In this document: positions 1-10,556 of the stretch, in pieces
How the letters are laid out: every line of letters starts with the position of its first letter
Numbering within the stretch: position 1 is the first letter of the stretch
Source of the DNA: Penicillium oxalicum
Taxonomy: Eukaryota; Ascomycota; Eurotiomycetes; Eurotiales; Aspergillaceae
Direction of reading: 5' to 3'
DNA: 64,000 nt
Assembly: GCF_001723175.1 (NCBI RefSeq)
Contig: NC_064655.1
Coordinates: 806,001 to 870,000 of the forward strand
The notes under the pieces: generated by a model
The model's database searches: none
Seen by the model: the letters and a program-made list of their open reading frames with translations, nothing else
Told to the model about the DNA's origin: nothing
Translations under genes and position numbers: made by a program

Positions 1-35
1 AGACCACCACCACCATCACCACCAGAGATCACCCT

Positions 36-1171
36 CTACCTCCACTTCTTTCGAGGCGCAGGCGGTGGCCCAAAGGACGCCGTCCATTGGGGTGTGATCA
101 CCCGCCCGTCCTTCGTCAGAATGGGGCCAGGGGTCTCTGGCACCGGCAACTCCTCCTCTTCACCTTGGGCCTTGGAGCCCCAGTCGAGTTTCCCTCGAAG
201 CTCATCCCCTTCCAGCGGCTCATCCGCTTTCCGCTTCCCTTTCCCACCTCGTTTGACCGGCCCCATGGTCGGGGTGTCAGCCGCCGCAGGGTTCTTCTCG
301 GCGTTCTCCATTGCCACGTCTGTCGAGGCAACAACCGGCACGGAACAAAACACGGTTGTGCGGGCGGGGACGGGTTCAATGGCCGCGGGCGCCTCCGGAG
401 CATCCTGCATTTCCACGTCTTGTGAGTAAGCAACTGGCGCGGAACAAGACACAGTCGCATCAGCAGAGACGGGGTCAGTGGCCATGGGAGTAGGCTCTTC
501 TGACTCGCAGGGGGCGTAGTGGTCGACACGACCAGCCGTGCTGCCTAGGTACGCAGCCAACGCGCGGATAAGAACGACCCACTCTTGTTCGAAAGAGAGC
601 GGGTGGAAGGCGAAATATCCACATGCGAGTGGATGTTCGGCGACGGAGGGGAGGAGGCTGTCAAAGTAAACAGGGAGAAGGGCGGCGAGGTAGGCCTCGC
701 GGAAAGCTATGAAGTGGGAGAGATTGTTAGTCTGATGGGTCACAAATGAGACAAGGTGTGAAAGAAGGTAAGAGATAACATGCAATGAAGTGAAAGGAAG
801 AAGAGACTGAAGGAAGCTGAGGTGAAGTACAGAGAGAAGGAGGAAAAGAGGATAATATGAGACTAATGTAACAACTTACCAGCACCAGGGAGCACAGGGT
901 GCATGCCGAGGAAGAGGAAGTCCGGGGTCATGACCATGCGCATGTACCACGGTGAAGCAGTACATGGGCCAACGACGCATACTAGGTGCGCCATCAGTTC
1001 TGTGACTTGCCAGGCCACAACCACCAGCGAGGGCTCGTCTGAGGCAACCTGCCCCAACACCTGACTGAAAAGTTCAGTCTGGCCCAAGAAAGAAGGGGCC
1101 ACATCGGGGTATCGGCAGACCAGCTGCTCGACATCGGCCCGGGAGAGGAAACGAAGGTTGGAAGAAGACAT
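36..1171 (-). CDS. Hypothetical protein, paralogue A of a divergent pair
   Basis: Unknown function. Two exons, 1171-880 and 706-36, give 320 aa. The intron (173 nt) has a GTAAGT donor, an ACTAACA branch site and a TAG acceptor, and joins in phase 1. I chose the ATG at 1171 because the homologous gene at 2157 starts at the matching place (both begin MS, then a VQLVCRY-like motif) and a TATAAA lies about 80 nt upstream. Residues 1-155 form an alpha-helical, hydrophobic module shared with the neighbour (motifs EQLVCRY, VLGQ, PW.MRMV.TPDF, and EW..LI.AL..YLG). The C-terminal half is low-complexity: two imperfect ~31-aa repeats rich in Ala/Val/Pro, then a basic GGKGKRKADEP segment resembling a nuclear localisation signal, then a Pro-rich tail ending KKWR. 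No catalytic motif is visible. Gene structure is fairly sure; function is not known. Confidence 0.7.
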
Positions 1172-2156
1172 TTTGAGACGTTGGTGGGTGTCAGGAGAGA
1201 AGACGATCGGTGAAGAAAGAAAGAGTGAGAGCTGGGTGTGAGATGGGTGATGTTTATACCCAAGAGAAGAGGGAAGTGACACGCTACTAGGCGAACATAG
1301 AATCCGAACAAACATCGCGACCACGATGGCTTTCAAAGGAGTTCCTAAAGAGGAAATGAGGACCTCAAGACAAACATTCAAGAGTCCAGGCTGCTTCTGA
1401 CTCAACCAATGAAGAGCCGCATGGGAATACTCATAGGGCCCGGTAGCCAACGAGGCGGCAACAACACAAGATATTGGTACAGGCTGTAGGCAGTAGCCAG
1501 GTAGAGACAGAATCAAATAGAAATGAATTCAGCCTTGAGCATCAAGTGTCTCTCTCTACATTCAGGCATCTTTGAGCAAAAGGTACACGAGATAGTGACT
1601 TGGTTAGGATCAATTCTCATTGCACAAGCGCCATATCAAAGGAATATCAGAGCTGCGAGTCAATAAATCCTCTATTGAGACTGAAACTAAAGTGAGGTTG
1701 GAAAGAGTCACCACAGTGCAAAGACTCACCCCAGACAGGTGCGGATAATGAGAGCTTCGCAGGTCAGAAGACACAATCTTAGCCTAGTTTAAGCTTATAC
1801 TGTATCTAGTCACGATGGAAAGTGCCAAGTATCTTGCAAAAGCTTAGATCAATTCTTGAATCATCTAGAATTTCTGTGTCTCGTCTCGAGCCTGTCCCTT
1901 TCTGCCTAGAGGTAAAGTTTATTTCATGTGCTTCGTAGAGACTCACTGTACGCCTGAGCTGAGTTTCCTAATCTAGTCGTCTGTGTATATGCCTATCGTA
2001 GGCTGAATCTCTGCTCATGAGCAAACATGTTGATCTCGCAGTGGCCTCCAACTCTCTTTGTGTATAAAAACCCACCATTTTTCCTCTCTCAAAGCTTTCT
2101 TCCTTCTTCGCCTCAACCCTCTTCACTATTCATCATCGATCCTTGAGTCATTCAAA
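1172..2156. promoter_or_regulatory. Shared intergenic region of the divergent paralogues
   Basis: About 985 bp separates the two starts. TATA-like elements sit at each end: TATAAAC read on the minus strand (1252-1258) and TATAAAA on the plus strand (2063-2069), each about 80-95 nt from its start codon. CT-rich stretches follow both TATA elements. No coding sequence is supported inside. Confidence 0.55.
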
Positions 2157-2974
2157 ATGTCCAACATCAACGTTCCTGCTCTCAGCTCTTCGGATATCGT
2201 GCAGCTGGTCTGCCGATACGCCCGAACCAACGTTCCGCAGATGGGCCAGGAAGGACTGCTTGAGCACGTCCTCGGCCAGGATGACTTCGTTGCAGCTGTC
2301 ATTGATTGGCAGCTCAGCGATCTGGTAATGGACATCTTCTGCGTCATTGGCGCGGAGAGTTCTCATCAGCCTTGGGTCATGAGAATGGTCCTGACTCCAG
2401 ACTTCCTCTGGATCAGTCTTTACGCCGTCCAACCGGACTGCCCGCGTAAGTTGATTCCTTTCTTCCTTTTCTATCTTTTTAACGTTACATCTATTCTCAC
2501 TTGAAGATTTATTACACCATGAAAGAGACTTGACTAACATATTTTCTTCTTCATGCCTTTTAGACCCCTCTCGAGCTCTACTCCAAGTATCTCGCCGAAG
2601 CGATCCAAATGTCACCCCTGGTCAACGCAGTGATGGCGACTCACCACCTCGACCACCAGACCGAGTGGTTGAGCATCCTGCACGGCCTTCAATCCCACCT
2701 GGGCTGTCGTCGAGGCTCTCTTAGCTTCGCAGTTCAGGATGTGGCCGCCAATACTCGCATTCGGACCGATCCCGCCCACGCCGAAACAACAACAACGAAC
2801 GTCAGCATGATCGATGCGCCTCCGATTCGGCCGTGCCACCGTCGCCGCGAAAGCCTCAATTACAGTGGGCTTCAATCCAGGTTAGTAGCCTGGACGTCAA
2901 GGACCGCGCGAGGTGGGCTCGCAAAAAGCAGAGCAAGACAATCTTGTGGGCTGCTGAGCGGCGGAGATGGGTGA
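2157..2974 (+). CDS. Hypothetical protein, paralogue B (splice frame unresolved, possibly decaying)
   Basis: Paralogue of the gene at 36-1171. Exon 1 (2157-2445) encodes about 96 aa that align along their length with the neighbour (shared VQLVCRY, VLGQ, PW.MRMVLTPDF motifs). A good intron follows: GTAAG donor at 2446, GACTAAC branch at about 2532, TTTTAG ending at 2563. The exon 2 frame that resembles paralogue A (YLAEAIQ, then EW.SILHGLQSHLG) is read from 2564 in phase 0, whereas exon 1 ends in phase 1. Canonical splicing therefore enters another frame and stops at 2724. The conserved frame stays open to 2974, and a third, basic frame runs to 3030. Either a small indel has broken the gene or splicing is unusual. 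The 3' end given is that of the conserved frame. Confidence 0.45.
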
Positions 2975-3030
2975 GGGCCGCTGATAAGCGGAGGAGTTGG
3001 ACGGCAAGAAGGCTGTTCGAGGGGAAGTAG

Positions 3031-3941
3031 GAGGACAGTTGGTGGTGGTGCTGGCGTTGTACGTGGCTGGTCCCGTCCTTTTTGTTTTCCTCTCATGTTT
3101 TCTTTTTTGTTTGTTTCATGTAAATAGTCTTTTTCTACCGCAAGGCTAGAAAATGGCCAATTTGATGCCAAAAATGCCCCTTTTGACGTAGACCGGCTGA
3201 AGTGCCCCAAACAGCTGTAAGTATCTTTGATTGAGGATCTCTCGTCGGCTTCTAAGTGCTCTTCAAAAACTCGTCGAAGACAAAAGCCGTCGCCTCTAAG
3301 GAAGTCGGGAAGTACCTACCTTCGGGCCACATAGAAGAACACAGGCAATTCAACTGAGGTAGTCCCGCGTCTCTTCGGATTCAAGCAGGTTTCATAATCT
3401 CCTATCAACAAATGCTCAGATACGGAGTGAGAAGAGACCCAAAAAAGGCGTATACTTTTCTTTTCGTGGCATGATCACTGTATCTCAATATGTATCCGAT
3501 CGTGGTGAGACCTTAATGCTGCTTGATACAAGTTCAACGTCAAATGATCTTTTACCACTACCGCCGTAGCCCTTTAATTTACAGACCGAGGTGCTTGATT
3601 TGAGAGTGTAATTTTTTACATTGAAGACATTTGTTGAGAAGCTGGAAAACATGGAATGATTCTACATTCATCCTGTCCTCTGGCCTAACGGAGAACGGAT
3701 TCAAAGCATGAAGCTCATGAGTGTGTCAATAGGCTTCCATTGGGTAAAGTCTACGGCAAAATTGACGACATCATTCAATATAGGGAGCCAAATAATGGTA
3801 AACCTCAGGTCAATGGGAACAGGATATAAGCTTTAAACGTACAATCCTCCAATCGCTTCTTATCTATACGAAAATGATAATGACCATATCACTCAGCTGT
3901 TTCTCCGAATCTCATGACATAGGCATATCTGCTAGTGACAC
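3031..3941. other. Intergenic, nothing recognised
   Basis: About 0.9 kb, AT-rich toward the right, without a convincing ORF, RNA gene or repeat. Confidence 0.5.
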
Positions 3942-5303
3942 TTATAGATCAACTAGTTCATCGACGCTGTAGTGAGATACCAGATTGCCCTCACTTGCCT
4001 GCTGCATTTTCTTCTCAATGAAAGCGTCAATTTCTACCCGCTCTTCTGCACTGAGATAGCATAGCCGATCCTCGATCGCTATCAAAGGACCAAAGAACCG
4101 CTGATCAACGTAGTTCCAGTATATCTCATCAAACATGGAGCTACGGCGTGAAGCGAAGCTGATCCAAAAAAGCCCGGTTTCCAATGAGCTTTCCATAATT
4201 GGAGATATGCGCTGAGATTTTGATAGGGATTTACCCTCGATTTTTCTTGCCTCGCATTCCTCAAGCACCTCGAGAAAAGTGCGAAACCTCGGCAGAAACC
4301 GCACTAAGAATTGTTCAAGATCAAGTTCCCAGTCCTCTGGACGTTCCAGTAAGAGCCACCAAGGAGCAGCGTATGAAAATTCAGCTGGGGCAGCATAGGT
4401 CAACTCCCAATCGACTACTCCAGAGACAACCAGCCTTGACTCGTCAACAAGGACATTTTCGGGGTGAAGGTCATCGCAATAGAGTTTGAAAGGACCATCG
4501 CAGTGAGCTGTCGATAATTCACGCGAAAGTTTGCGGAAAAGACGTCGTGCGATGTATTTTTTCCGGCAGTCAGCTCCGTCCGAGATGGCATCATTACGTT
4601 GGAGCTCCAGATGATATAAATGCTGCTGAGCGAGCTCTTCAAGCTAATCTGCAGCATTGCTGAAATGCTGTCGCCCGAAGACACTGTGTGGAATATTCGA
4701 GAATTGAGCAAGTCGATTCATGTTGAAAGTCAGCGGGCGCTTTGGCACAGTCCAACCACCTGACTCGTCCTGTCTGATGGCTCCGATGTACGGAAACTCA
4801 GGCTTCGACAGCCCAAGGAGTACTTCAGCCATACTGAAATAAGCTCTCCTCAATATAGACATTGAGACCTTCGAATTCAATGTGATCGTCTTCTGCGACG
4901 AATCCCTGAGGTATCTGCTCAGTGCTCTCCCTTCGATAAAAAACATCACGATGTACGGGCCCACCACGCATTGGCCATGTCCGAGGACTTTTGGAACAGG
5001 AATAGTGGTGTGCTGCGCAACATAATTCATGATTGACACCTCATCCTCAACCTTTTCATTGCAAGCGATGACCCGACCAAAGGCCGTAAAGCGAACCAGG
5101 AAGCGATGGCCATTTTCGTAGGTAACGCGATAGCAAACATTAAAAGCGCCATTTGGAAGCAGTGAAGCTGTAACAGGTGTGCCAGAACAATGCCGGGAAG
5201 CAAGCCTGCCGGCCAAATCCTCAGGCGAATTCCTTAGGAGATTTTGTATCCACACTTGAAAGACTCGATCTGACTGCTCCTTTGCAAGGCTATCAAAGTC
5301 CAT
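3942..5303 (-). pseudogene. APH-family phosphotransferase broken by one nonsense codon
   Basis: Fungal aminoglycoside-phosphotransferase-like (PF01636) kinase-fold gene read from ATG 5303 in one frame of 454 codons. Codon 220 is TAG (4646-4644), which separates an N-lobe (PNGAFNVCYRV nucleotide-loop region, then FLVRFTAFG with a basic residue, IPVPKVLGHG, YIVMFFIEG) from the C-lobe. After the stop the same frame resumes with typical family sequence: YHLELQRNDAI, then CDDLHPENVL (catalytic loop, Asp and Asn present), then GVVDWELTYAAP (metal-binding Asp), to a stop at 3942. No frameshift is needed. Family members usually carry Tyr at the stop position, so a TAY to TAG change is the simplest history. 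The truncated 219-aa product would lack the whole catalytic site. Substrate unknown. Alternatives are an assembly error or stop readthrough; the +4 base is C, but no known readthrough motif is seen. Confidence 0.75.
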
Positions 5304-5891
5304 TTTGAGAAGGCCGTGACGATAAGGCACGGCAATGATGTTTACAGGGAAAGGCCAAAGGGAAATAGGGAAGCGGATACATGCAGGTGAGGAGACAGGA
5401 GTATCCTTCGCCGAAACTGGGCTTGGTTTGCGACCGGCCGGAAAATCATCCTGGCTTCGTTTCACCATCATGTGGGCTGGCTCCACGGTACGTATCCTGC
5501 CTCCGCTCTCAGGAGTACCAGAAGAAAACAGTCAGCAATACGAGTAGTATGAGAGAATTTTATTTAATTCAAAAAGCACTAAGAAATCAGATGGGACAAT
5601 CAGCCTGAAATTTGGGGTGGGTGACCAGGCTGTGTAGGGAGGTGATGGACTCCTATACTTCACGAGCTGATCATGGGACAGTTTCCAATACCCGTCGCCC
5701 ATATTGTGAAGAAGAGAAAAAAGCCAGAGAATATCTCGATCATATTTTATGTGATCATTCATTTGGTCATAATGCATTAGGCGCATAGTCTATATCGTGC
5801 GCAGTAAAAAGGTATATCTATCTGATCTTACCGCTAGAAAAGCAACAATGGCTCCTGCCGTAGGGGAATGCTCCCTCTCGGACCGCAGCCG
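5304..5891. other. Intergenic, nothing recognised
   Basis: Region between the broken kinase and the Trk gene. An upstream in-frame extension of the kinase ORF (to 5486) has no family similarity and is taken as 5' UTR or chance. Confidence 0.45.
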
Positions 5892-8445
5892 TCAGTCATA
5901 GTAAGCCCGGGATCGATTCGTCGTTTGATAGCCCTCGTCGTCACGTTCGCTGGGAAGAACAACGGCACGGTCCAGCTTGTAGGGTAGTCCACGATGACGC
6001 CCACGAATCATCATAAAGCAAATCACCAATTTACTGAAAATCGTAAACTGTCCAGAGAGAGACGTGCTGGCTGTGGGGTATCCCAAGCTGAGTCCGACAT
6101 TTGCACTGCAAAACATGTTAGGGCTGTTACAAATTATATCTCCATCATGGTCAGTAGCTACTTACTACGCCGATGTAACTTCAAATAGCACCGAGAAAAT
6201 GGAGAACGCCTGGAGGAACGATTAGAAACTGACTGCTCGGAGAAATTTGTCCCGCGACACTTACTGGAATGGAGTTGTCCGCAATCTTGCCCGACTCTGC
6301 AATGGAAATGCAAAAGACGCCAAGGAAGATATACCAAAGGTCGAAGCTGAGTTGGTTCTGGATATGCTTCATGATATAGGACTTGCCATTGCTTTCATCA
6401 GGATCTGAGGAGCTCTCGTAGATGCCGAGAGAGTTTTCCTCGTAAACGTTCGATGCACGGATACTGATCGCAATGGGGAAGATCGCGATGTACATCATAA
6501 CAAGCAAGCTGAATTGAACAGCCGGATTGACATCGGCCAAGTTGAATGTCGCTCCTCCGGTGTGACGAGCGTTTGCAGCCTGGAAAATAGCAGCGACAAT
6601 GCGAGGGCCAGGCGCAAGTGCATTGACTGCCGGATTGTGCAAGTCCAAGACAATTATCAGAAGTACATCGGTAAAGTTCATGGCAAACAAAATCCCAAAG
6701 AGAATCCAGGTAGGCCGACTCGGGAACAGAAGCGTGTAGCACCGACGTGGGTGGTCGAGAAGAAAGCTCAGAGGCTCTTTCATAGATGAGTTTTCGGGAC
6801 TGAGCTTGTACATGGTCCAAATGATGAACCGGAGGAGACAAGGGTAGCAGGTATTTCCCGCAAAAGCGAGAAAGCTCATCAGAAGCATCGGAAAGGTCGC
6901 ATCCCGGAAAGTGACCATCGAATCGGGCGTCAGAGTAAAGCCCAGGTTGTTCACCATACTTTGGGCAGAGTAGAAGCCCCTATCTCCATTTTTTGCATTA
7001 ATTTCAGTGGTCTTTGAAGGCTTCGGGCAGGGAAAACACTCACCACCACACATTGCCTTGCCCGCAATCGGCAAGGTACGCGCGATACTTGGGATCGCAG
7101 TGCAAAATCCACCCAACAAGACAGATTGCACCAAACAAGTGTAGACCGAAGAAGTAACCGGTCACAATTTTAAGAAGTAACTTCAGACTTCGGTACTCAA
7201 TACCGCCAAGTCGCGCCTTATCCTCTGCTGTCAAGTTATAAAATTGGGAGTTGCGACCGATTGTTGCCTGAGATGATATATTTGGCAGATCAAACGTTCT
7301 CTGTTCAATCTGTGTCCGCCGCTCACTTCCCTGGGTAGGAGCAGGAGCATTTCCCAACACAAAAATGGATGAGACGGCGCGCTCGACTGTCCGAGTTCGG
7401 GAACGGGAAGCCATACTCCTGGTGGACTTTTGACGTTTAAGGTCCCTTTCGGTTTCCTCTTTGCCTGCTTATGTTACTAAACGGCCCTGCTAATATAGAC
7501 ATGACGAAGCTGGGACTTTGACTTACCATTGTCATCTTCAGTATCATATTTCTCGTCAACTTCAGAGAATGAGGTTCCTATGACGTGAAAGGAGTGAGCT
7601 GATGCAATCGATTTACTGAAGAGCTCGCTGTAAGCTTACCTCTGTCGCGCCTCCAGGGAGGTGGAATGTACAGCGCTTTATCCTTATTCGCTGATGGGCG
7701 GCTGTCCTCTGCAAATTGAATGGCTGGAGTCCTGATCGGACTGATCTTGGACTCTCTGGTGCCTGCTTCATCATTCACGCTTATCGAAGATCCCGTACCC
7801 TCGGCGTCTGTCGCCACACGCTTTGGGTCAATAGAGACACTTGTTATTCCGTTGCCTTGTGCTTCAGTATCTCCTTCGATGGGAGGTTCCGGTCTCAGGT
7901 ATCTCGGTGCTAAATCGCCAGAAAGACTTGATTTAGCCCTGCGACAAGCAAGCCAGAAATTCCTTTAGATAAGACCAAGCTACTGACCAACTTCTTTGAG
8001 GTGCTTCTCGAACCATCGAACTCGGAACACGACGACAAGGATGTTGATGAAGCCGAGATTTGTGAAAATCGGAATCAGGTAGATGTAGACTTGTTGGTAG
8101 GTCTTCAACTCTTTGACATCGACACTTTACCGGCACGCGCATTCGATAATCAATTTCATGCTCCAATTCACACGCTGCCTCACACTGGGGGAGAGGGACA
8201 TAGCTTACGTGTTGAGTCCGGATTCGGTCGAGGCACTGGCGCCAAAGAAATACGCATCGATCGCTTTCAAATTCCCGTATGGATAGATGATCACCAGGCT
8301 CAGCAGGCCCATGAAAATAATCCAGGCATCTGCAGGTGAAGCGCATTAGCCCGTGTTTTGTGGTCAAGTTTCATGCAGCCGTAAACAGTTCATGTGGGAT
8401 GCACGTACAATGCAAGGTTAGGTAGTTGACCGGTGGCTTCCACAT
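5892..8445 (-). CDS. Trk-type potassium transporter
   Basis: High-affinity K+ uptake across the plasma membrane (TrkH/Trk family). Nine exons (8445-8409, 8329-8209, 8124-7984, 7938-7640, 7577-7527, 7464-7044, 6979-6265, 6209-6166, 6105-5892) join in phase to 680 aa. The start MWKPPVNYLTLHYAWI fits the first membrane span of the family. The first pore loop is in GASASTESGLNT; later landmarks are FRVRWFEKHL, VNNLGFTLTP (second pore), FNLADVNPAVQ with MMYIAIFPIAI (third), and SAYANVGLSLGYP with FTIFSKLVICFMMIRGRHRGLPY (fourth pore and the final conserved segment). A hydrophilic cytoplasmic loop of about 170 residues lies between the first two membrane-pore repeats, as in fungal Trk proteins, though shorter than in yeast Trk1. 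The 45-nt intron 7983-7939 with a GTAGCT donor is the least certain junction. All landmarks are intact, so a functional gene is expected. Confidence 0.9.
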
Positions 8446-10556
8446 CGCGGCAAGAGGTCTCTGGGCTTGCCCTTCAAGATTTTGCAACACCTAACGGTGG
8501 AAGATTTTGAGAGTGATCTTTGCGCGGCTTGTGATATATAGGCAATACTCAACTCCCAGTACGTCAGCGAAATGCCGCACGTCTTCGCTGCATACTGTAG
8601 AGTCGGGAGCAACGCCACGGAAATCCTCGTGGTTGCGGGATTTATCTGGCGAATCAAGAATTAAGCTCGCCGAATATGTACCTTAGTTTAGCTTAGCCCG
8701 TCTTTGTGGGGCCAGCCGCAACAAAATTTAAGAAGCCCCCGCTTTACAGGGCGGTGTGGCTGCCCAAATAACAACACTTGTGGAATTGTATGTGCTACCT
8801 GTGATAGACACCCTATTTGAGGTCTTGTACTCGATGAGAATTCTTACAGATGCGGAATGATCGTCAGTGTCTGTGTAACATATCCAATGATTAATCTGGA
8901 TACTCTACACACGGCTGTACCCTTTTGAAATCCAGGTGGTAGATAGCCTGATGCCACGTGAACTGAATTCTGCCGGAGAAGTGGGCCCCAAAAATGCCTC
9001 GTTGCAATGGCTGAGTCGCCGTCCCGCATAGAGTCAATGTTTCATCAGAAGTATCACAGGTTACTATCAATTTATGACAATGGCGAGCCGGTGGTCAGTG
9101 AGTTCTGATCAGCTGAGAATGGAGAGAGAATTTTTAAAGAGAAAAATGCACCGCAGAAGATTTTATATGAACTGAACCGTCACAGATACTGAAGGACTCG
9201 AGGTTCGAGTGCTACATTTCACGAGATGTGGCCGACGCCAGATACATACAGTAATATGTATGTACCTGACTACCTGCAACCAAGCACGCTGATGATCACC
9301 CGTCTTGACCCGATATGGCAGGTTCAAGCACTGCACCACAGGGAGGCTGAAGTAGAGACAATTTCACCTCGAACTGCATGCAAATTTTGACGGGGAATCT
9401 TCGCACGGACCAGTTCCCCTGCCGACGGAACTGTTCGCTTTAACCAAACGGGGATATCCATGGACACTGGAGATTCGATCCGGCTCTTTCTCCACCTGAG
9501 TGATTTTAATTTTGCTCGGCAACAAAACTTGGTCCCCTTTACAGCGTCGAAATGCCAGGGGAATGGGGTCGGATTTTACTCGTTTCGATGATGGCTATGC
9601 TCCTTGGCGCCCAGAATTCGCCTGCCAATCAACATACTCTTCCTTATCACTTGAGGGCCCTTTTTTTTTGACACAAAAACGAAAAAGTCGTAAATGCACA
9701 TGTAGTTGCATGAAGCTGTCGCGAATCATATACAGAATCTGAGTGAGGACTGTTCTTGGTAACGACAGTAGGCTGCGATAAATAGGTGCGTAATGCTGGA
9801 GATGACGCCTTCCTTCATATCTCGTGCATGCTTGTCCCAAGGGGCATAGTAACCTTAGGACCCTCTTGTGATTCGAGCTTAGTCGCCAGTCTTTGATAGC
9901 GATAAACAGATTGCACAATAGCACATATTGAAAATCGGTCCCTCAGGTTTCATCGACACTTACTTGGGCTCTTTAAGACGCGCTATCGTTAGCTCTGCCT
10001 GCCTCATGCCTCTTCAAGCTTATGACTTTAGAGAGCTTGACAACTTGCTGCATCATGGTGCGCGCATCATAATATTTTTCCATTGCGGCCGCAAGACTTT
10101 GGAATTCACCAGAGTTTCTGAATTCGCAATTTTTCTCGATGCACAGGTGAGCCAACCCATGTGGTGCTACCTGCGATCGGATACTGGACGTGGGAATAAA
10201 AACCGTAACAGCCGTATCGTCCGCAATACCCGCCTTCAGAGACCAGCAGCGGCTCAAGAACAAAGTGCCTGACTTGCCGGCCTGAGGCCATTAATAGCTT
10301 AGTCAGGTAGCGATTATCGGAGATGCCTTAGGCTTGGGGCACCACCTTGTCTGACATAAAGTATGATTGGAGCAGATTGTCTCCCCAGAAAGATGGAGCA
10401 CGGCCCGAGGTTGAGCGGCCCCGGCATGATCCAATAATGCGGGCAATTGTCAACATAACTGTCCGCTGTCGAATTTAAACCACCATCTTCCTTCCCCCCC
10501 TCTTCCCCGTCACCAGGAACCAAGCCGATCATCGACTGGCATAGACCCTCGACAAA
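8446..10556. other. Long intergenic region between divergent trk and mclA genes
   Basis: About 2.1 kb without a supported gene. It must carry the promoters of both flanking genes. A C-run with TC-rich sequence (about 10490-10510) just upstream of the mclA start resembles a fungal pyrimidine-rich core promoter. No tRNA or repeat seen. Confidence 0.45.

Noticed and set aside
4415..4711. Intron that removes the TAG of the kinase
   Set aside because: Coding similarity is continuous on both sides of the stop, and the only GT..AG pair around it spans about 41 nt and would delete conserved residues.
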